DNA of 64,000 bases from Anaspis maculata. Taxonomy: Eukaryota; Arthropoda; Insecta; Coleoptera; Scraptiidae. Where the stretch lies: NCBI GenBank assembly GCA_949128115.1, contig OX421962.1, positions 102,888,836 to 102,952,835 of the forward strand, given 5' to 3'. Position numbers and translations under genes: made by a program. The notes beneath the pieces were generated by a model that was given only the letters and a program-made list of their open reading frames with translations, had not been told where the DNA came from and did not search any database. How positions within the stretch are numbered: position 1 is the first letter of the stretch; each line of letters opens with the position of its first letter. This document shows positions 58,901 to 64,000 of the stretch, in pieces.

Positions 58901-60079
58901 TTCTATCATATATCTTCGTAAACACACTAAGCATTGCCCATCGATAACAAAAGCCAAATAGTCTTCTGTCCGAGTGGTCGAGTCTCTTGAGACAAGTAAA
59001 TGACAAATGCACGATGCGTTTTAATTTAAAACGGTAAACACATTCATTTGCTTTCATGTGAAAGTTGTTGGAGAATTTTTATTGAATTAATTAAATGGTT
59101 CAATCGAAATGTTATATGTTTTACGACGGGTTTGGCTCGCACTCATAAATCAGTTCATTATCGCTCATTGAATTGAACTATAAAATGTTAAGGTTATCCG
59201 GCGTGCTTTTAATTAAGCCCCGAAAAACTTATTAGAAGCCAGTACTTAAGTCAGAGCTGTACACCAAAATAAATCTTTCAACGGTTTTTTCTTGGTGTTT
59301 TTTGTTTCGTATGATATTCTGCTTTTTACAATTACAACATTCTCCGATTATACCGTAGAAAACTGAAAATAACAAATCTATGATCAGTAGGATCTTTGGC
59401 ATCCCAAATATGTACAGTACGTCCAGTAACACTGTGATTCGAGTGACATGGGCAAATTTTCTATCGTTAAGCGTTGTAGACTTGCCGCATTCTTACCTTG
59501 CGTGCAACTAGCTTGTCCAAAAGTTAAGTTACGCTGCCTGTTAAGCTCACATCGAATTTTCGGAGTGTTGAAAAATTAACCCTGTCTTTGTCATGCGCTG
59601 AAATGCGACTCGAGTGCCGCAGAGACGTGTTACCAGCGTTTAGACATCAAATCTCCACCAGCTTCCGTGGAAATTCAACGCAGTATTGAGTAGAATTTCT
59701 CGCGGCAGACCGGTGGCAACAAGGCTCGTCTCTTATGGGATCCAAAATGCATCGAATGGCTTTTTGACTGCAGCATGCAAAAATGTAGGTGCCTCCATTG
59801 CGACACAGTTTCCGAAAAGTCGGCGTCACTCAGAGCCTGGTTGATACGTTTGTATACTGACATAAGATTAAAAGCAGACTCGAACACAGTTCTATTGGAC
59901 GTACCACGGTAGAAGTGTTAAATCTCTAGTGAAATCTCTTCAACCAATCCTCAGAATGCTCAAAATACATTCTAAGTTTCAGGATCTTGACATTTTGTTT
60001 CAATGTTTGTTCTTGGTGTTTTCTTGCTTTGTCTAATTCTGCTTATTCGACATTCTTAATTAATTTATGTAAGATTTAC
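55996..60079. other. NKCC intron, unique-looking part
   Basis: I searched for the next NKCC exon (a block ending in F-G-W-I-x-G-V and the first membrane helix) and did not find it. The text is AT-rich. CACCTTGTACACCCC near 56821 and TCACGGAATATATAATTTCC near 57720 are the only notable short motifs. Open frames are short. Confidence 0.5.
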
Positions 60080-62010
60080 AAAGTTGATGACTTTCGTGAA
60101 ATTCCAAATAGGTAAGTAGTTGAGGAATCAAATGAAATTCTCACAACACATTTGTCAGATTCCGCACAATTCTAGCTATGAAGACGATGGATTGAGAACA
60201 ATTTTCAGAACAAAAATTTACCGAATTCAGCACAATTATCGCTGTAAAGTATGAAGTCATGGTTTTAGAAGAAGTCTTGCTACAAAGTTGATGAACTTTG
60301 AGAAATATTCGATACGAAGTTGATGACTTAGCGACGTTTTCCCTGCAAAGTTGATAGCTCTAGCGAGACTTTCACTATAAAATTGAATATTTTGGAGGAA
60401 TTCGCACTTGGAAACTTACGAATTTAGCAAAATTTCCGCTATGAAGTTAATTTAAAAGAAGTCTTCCTACACAGTTGATAACTCCAGGGAATTGAGCCCA
60501 ATTTCCGCTATGAAGTGACGAATTTGAAGAAGTCTCGCTTTTAAGCAGAATTTGTACAATCAAAGTTATACTCAGTGCATATCTCACTCTAACGTTGTAC
60601 AAATCTGGCTATGAAGTTTGTGAATTTGACACAATTCTTGCCACAAATTTGATACCTCAAGTGAATTTCTCAGTACAAAGTTGATGAATTGAGCACTATT
60701 TTGCCTATAAAGTTGAAGATTTTGGAAAAAGTTGCAATACAAAATTAATGGCTTTGGTGAATTTCTCACTACAAGCTCGAGAATTCATCACGCCGTGAAG
60801 TTGATGAATCAATCAAGCGATATTATCACCATGAAATTGATGAATTTGAAAGATCTTTGCTGCTGAATAGCACAATTCCCTGAAGTGATGAATTTGAAAA
60901 AGTTTCGCTACAAAGTTGTTCACCTTAGCGGAATTTGTACTATCAAATTGATATATTCATTGCAGTTTTCACTCCAAAATTGATCAAGCACAATTCTTTT
61001 TACAAAATGGATTAACTCAGAGACATTCTTGCTATGGATTAATGATTCAACCTGATGAGCTTAGAAATTTTTTCACTATAAACAGTATAAAGTTTATGAC
61101 TTTTTCTTGAAATTAAATTTTTCGCAGTTGATGAGTTCGGCACAATTCTAGCTGTGAAGTTGATGAATCTAGAAAAAATTCTCACTATGAAGCTGGTTAA
61201 TTTATCAAAAAGATTCTCACTACAAAGTTGTTTGATTTGGCACAATTCTTGCTATAAAGTTCGTGAATTTCACACAAATCTCACTACGAAGTTGATGCCT
61301 AGCGCATTTATCAAAACAAGCTTGGTTAATTCAGCACTGTTTTCGCTATAAATTGAATGAACCTATAAATTACAAAGTTTAGGTTTGATCATGAATTAGG
61401 CGAAATTCTCGACTTCAAGTTGATGTATTTGGCGATATCATCACTATAAAGTTGATGATTTCAGCGAGATTCTCACTACAGAGTTTATTACTTTGGCAAA
61501 GTTCTCACTACAAAGTTGATGAGATGTTTGCACTGTTTTCTCTAGAAAGTTGTCTAATTTAGCATCAGTTGCAGAACAAAATTGTTGGCTTCAGTGATTT
61601 CACTGAAGTTGATGATGAATTTAGCGATGTCATCACTATGCTCGTCACTATGAAATTAATGTATTCCGAAGATCTTCGCGACGAAGTTGACGGCTGACAA
61701 AATTCTCACTATAAAGCTGATGAATTCAGCGAGATACCAACTCACTAAAAAGTTAATTATTTTGGCGAAGTGCCCACTACAAAGTTGATGAACTAGCGTA
61801 CATTTTCGCTGTGAAGTGATGAATTTGGAGGAAATCTTGCTCGTTGATGAACTTTTAGGAAATCTTTGATACGAAGTTGATGGCTTTAGCGGAGCTCTTA
61901 CTGCAAAGTTGATGACTCTAGCGAGATTCCCACTAAAAAATTGATTATTTTGGGAAAATTCTCACTTGGAAAATTATAAATTCAGCACACTTCCCGCTAC
62001 GAAGTAATGA
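60080..62010 (+). repeat. Degenerate satellite array of about 32-bp units
   Basis: Around 60 diverged units of 31-34 bp carry a core such as CACTACAAAGTTGATGAATT, followed by a TTGGCGAAATTCT-type block. Units differ by 15-35%, and single units are lost or extended in places. The array is on the + strand of the NKCC intron, so it would be part of the pre-mRNA. No higher-order period was visible by eye. Confidence 0.85.
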
Positions 62011-62179
62011 TTACAAACAAAAATCGTATACACGACCAGTAGTTGATTTTTTTTTATTCATAATTCTGCCACTAACAGTTTGAGATTTTTTTGAAATAAA
62101 GGATCTAGAAGGGTTTGCAGGACTACCATTGGGGTACCATTGGAGGTTATGAGGACTACCATCATAACCTCAAAAATAA

Positions 62180-62580
62180 AAGTCGAAGAATTTTCAAAAT
62201 ATTTTTTGTAGGCTTCATAATACACTGCGCGGCTTTTGAAGTGGATATTGCGAGTTTCTTGTAAATTAAGTATCAAATTCTCCTGCACAACATTATTGGC
62301 AGGTATTATCGAAAATTCAATGTAATGGGTAGTATTAATAAAAAATAAGCATAAGCATTTGCTTGGATTTCATAGGCGTTGCTAGGGAAAGTCTGCTTAG
62401 CAACTCCTCAAAAACCTAAGCAAATGCTCATGCTTATTTTTTATCGATAATACCCAATGATTTGATGATTTAATTATCAATTATGCCAGTAATAGTATAC
62501 AGGAGAATTTAATGTACAAGAAACTCGCAATATCCACTTCAAAAGACGCGCAGTAGGTATAGGTATAGATTTCGACTTTT
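62180..62580. repeat. Palindrome enclosing a MITE
   Basis: AGTGGATATTGCGAGTTTCT (62240) and its counterpart AGAAACTCGCAATATCCACT (62520) with CACTGCGCG/GCGCAGT and AAATTCTCCTG/CAGGAGAATTT form arms of about 140 bp. The centre holds the MITE at 62331-62456. Confidence 0.8.
62331..62456. mobile_element. 126-bp MITE, intact relative of the 9682 element
   Basis: It starts TGGGTAGTATTAATAAAAAA and ends TTTTTTATCGATAATACCCA. Both arms have ATAAGCAT.AGCATTTGCTT. The core GATTTCATAGGCGTTGCTAG matches the outer element at 9682 without its 233-bp insertion. Confidence 0.9.
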
Positions 62581-64000
62581 TTTAACCACCCCGTATAACT
62601 AACTCAAATACAACCCAGGGCGTAATTTTGACTCCCAGTTTTGTTCACTGTGAATACCTACTATATAAAATTTTGAATGCAAACATGGAATATCACAAGA
62701 AATCTTGAAGTTCATGAACTTGGTGAAACTCGAGGCCAAACCTAATTAGTAGATAACATTTTTCCCTTTTCTTAAGTTTGATTTGGTTTGAGTTACGAGC
62801 GAAAGCCAAGAAATCGGTGATAACGAACCATATTCTTTTCTTAGTTCAATTGAAAAAGTCTTTCTCTCTTTCTTGACTTCCAAAGGTCTAAAGGTCACTT
62901 ATTTTCACTGAGTATTTTCTTGCTGAGTTGATTCAAACATATCGGCTCAGAACTGGTGTGAGGCGCATGAAGCACTTTTTAAAGGATGTTCTTCCAGGCA
63001 GTGATAAAAAATCGCGAAATAAAGATAACCTGCATTTTCAAAATAACCGATAAAAGAATAAGATTGAGTCAGGAAGAAGTAAATTTGAGTTTTTCTTCGA
63101 AAATTATGAATACAATGTGGAAAAATCAGCAAAAAATTAGTTCAGAACAATTTAGGGTAATGCCGGAATCTGGCAAAGCTCCAGAAGTGTTAGAAAAATC
63201 TTGCGAAAAATTTAGGTTTCCAATTTTGGAAAGTATTAGCGCTCCAAAAATGGGACTTGAAGCCCCATTATTTTCGTTATCTAGAACGATTTTAGTGAAC
63301 TTTATGGAGGCCCTTTTTTGAAAGTATTTCAAAATTCCATTCAATTACAGGGTGAGGCATAATTCCTGAAAATACAGTTTTTCAAATACCTATCTAAACT
63401 GCTGGAAAAATTAGTTGTTGGTAACGAAAAAATCATTTGACTTTGGTAAACAACGACTTTTGTGTGCAATGAGCGAGTCCAGCTCTGTTTTTGGAGTTGG
63501 TTAGCTCATTCTCCCTTAATCTGTTCTATATGGAAGGAAATATCAAGAACCAAATCGAAGATTCAAATTTCTACAGGGTGATATTCAACAGTTTTTACGT
63601 AGTCCCACTCACCACTTTTTTAAACTTCAATGCAAAAGTCATAATGATGTGTGATCTCGAAAGGGTTTCCGAATTCCTCGCCGAATTCCTTGGATCGGAA
63701 GTTTTACAATGAAGACATGATTTTTTTTTCAGGGAAGGGTAAAAGAAAAGCAGCGCGTATCTCCCTGAGGGATCAAATCCCCCGGCTCTCCTCTATTCTT
63801 GCTAGCAGAAAATTGTACACAACGCTGGTCGTGAATGGATCACATTAATTGGTCATCGATTTCGTTTTGCAAAGTCTTGTCACGTCCGGTGATCTGGGTG
63901 GCCAAGTCTTGTGACAAAATATCAAAAAGCCATTTAAACACCCATCAACAGATCATTATTAGGTACTTAAATGCATTGCAAACTATTACTTCGAACATCC
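62581..64000. other. NKCC intron or downstream, no exon proven
   Basis: An acceptor-like TTTTTTTTTCAG at 63721-63732 is followed by an open stretch to about 63846 in one frame (ISLRDQIPRLSSILASRK). It does not resemble NKCC and has no proven partner. Nothing else is recognisable. Confidence 0.4.

Noticed and set aside
60080..62010. CRISPR array
   Set aside because: Units have no constant repeat with unique spacers; they are a degenerate tandem satellite in a eukaryotic intron.
63733..63846. Next NKCC exon
   Set aside because: It follows a good acceptor-like tract but the peptide does not match the NKCC segment expected after residue 135, and the phase-0 frame needed hits a stop (TGA) after eleven codons.

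Overview
This window is a piece of an AT-rich nuclear genome from an animal. Introns with GT/AG borders, a metazoan-type IER3IP1 gene, the start of an NKCC-type cotransporter gene, a tRNA-derived SINE, a Ty3/gypsy-like solo LTR, a non-LTR retrotransposon relic and hAT-like elements all point that way. The gene content and the frequent TAGGTACCTA-type motif suggest an insect, perhaps a sap-feeding hemipteran. The species is an inference I cannot confirm from sequence alone. There is no bacterial or viral gene organisation. Most open frames are chance frames inside repeats.

Genes. Two genes are supported by splice-consistent reading. (1) IER3IP1, complete: three coding exons between 8806 and 9376 encode 83 residues. 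(2) The 5' end of an SLC12 Na-K-2Cl cotransporter (NKCC): coding exons 49269-55558-type spacing, precisely 49269-49558 and 55881-55995, give the first 135 residues with an RFQV kinase-docking motif. The membrane part lies beyond the window. A candidate non-coding first exon of this gene ends near 38375. A third possible spliced transcript (7560-8178) has a 68-codon frame of unknown identity and a poly(A) signal. Both supported genes read on the + strand.

Layout. 1-5.4 kb: palindromic repeats and a solo LTR (2421-3157) with a duplicated promoter. 5.4-9.4 kb: gene island (unknown transcript, IER3IP1), with an inverted repeat pair at 5427 and 8622. 9.7-11.1 kb: nested and double MITEs. 11.24-23.80 kb: apparently one transposable-element locus bounded by 17-bp inverted termini and an 8-bp target duplication, with ACATTTACC-type arrays at its ends and many other elements nested inside. 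24.6-37.1 kb: a chain of large foldback palindromes, one split by a hAT element, plus a SINE and small MITEs. 38.0-38.4 kb: candidate promoter and exon. 39.6-42.2 kb: foldback-like element whose arms are 20-bp tandem repeats. 45.6-49.1 kb: palindromes and a LINE relic. 49.3-64.0 kb: NKCC exons and introns, containing a hAT element with a second small array element nested inside it (53244-53494) and a 2-kb array of about 32-bp units (60.1-62.0 kb).

The main discovery candidate is an array-bearing transposon family with termini CGAGGGGTWRACCACYT (the exact last bases vary). Two loci here have independent 8-bp target duplications. In each, the tandem-repeat unit matches the short motif next to that copy's own terminus. 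Positions were read by eye. Boundaries of palindromes and arrays are approximate unless a target duplication is named.
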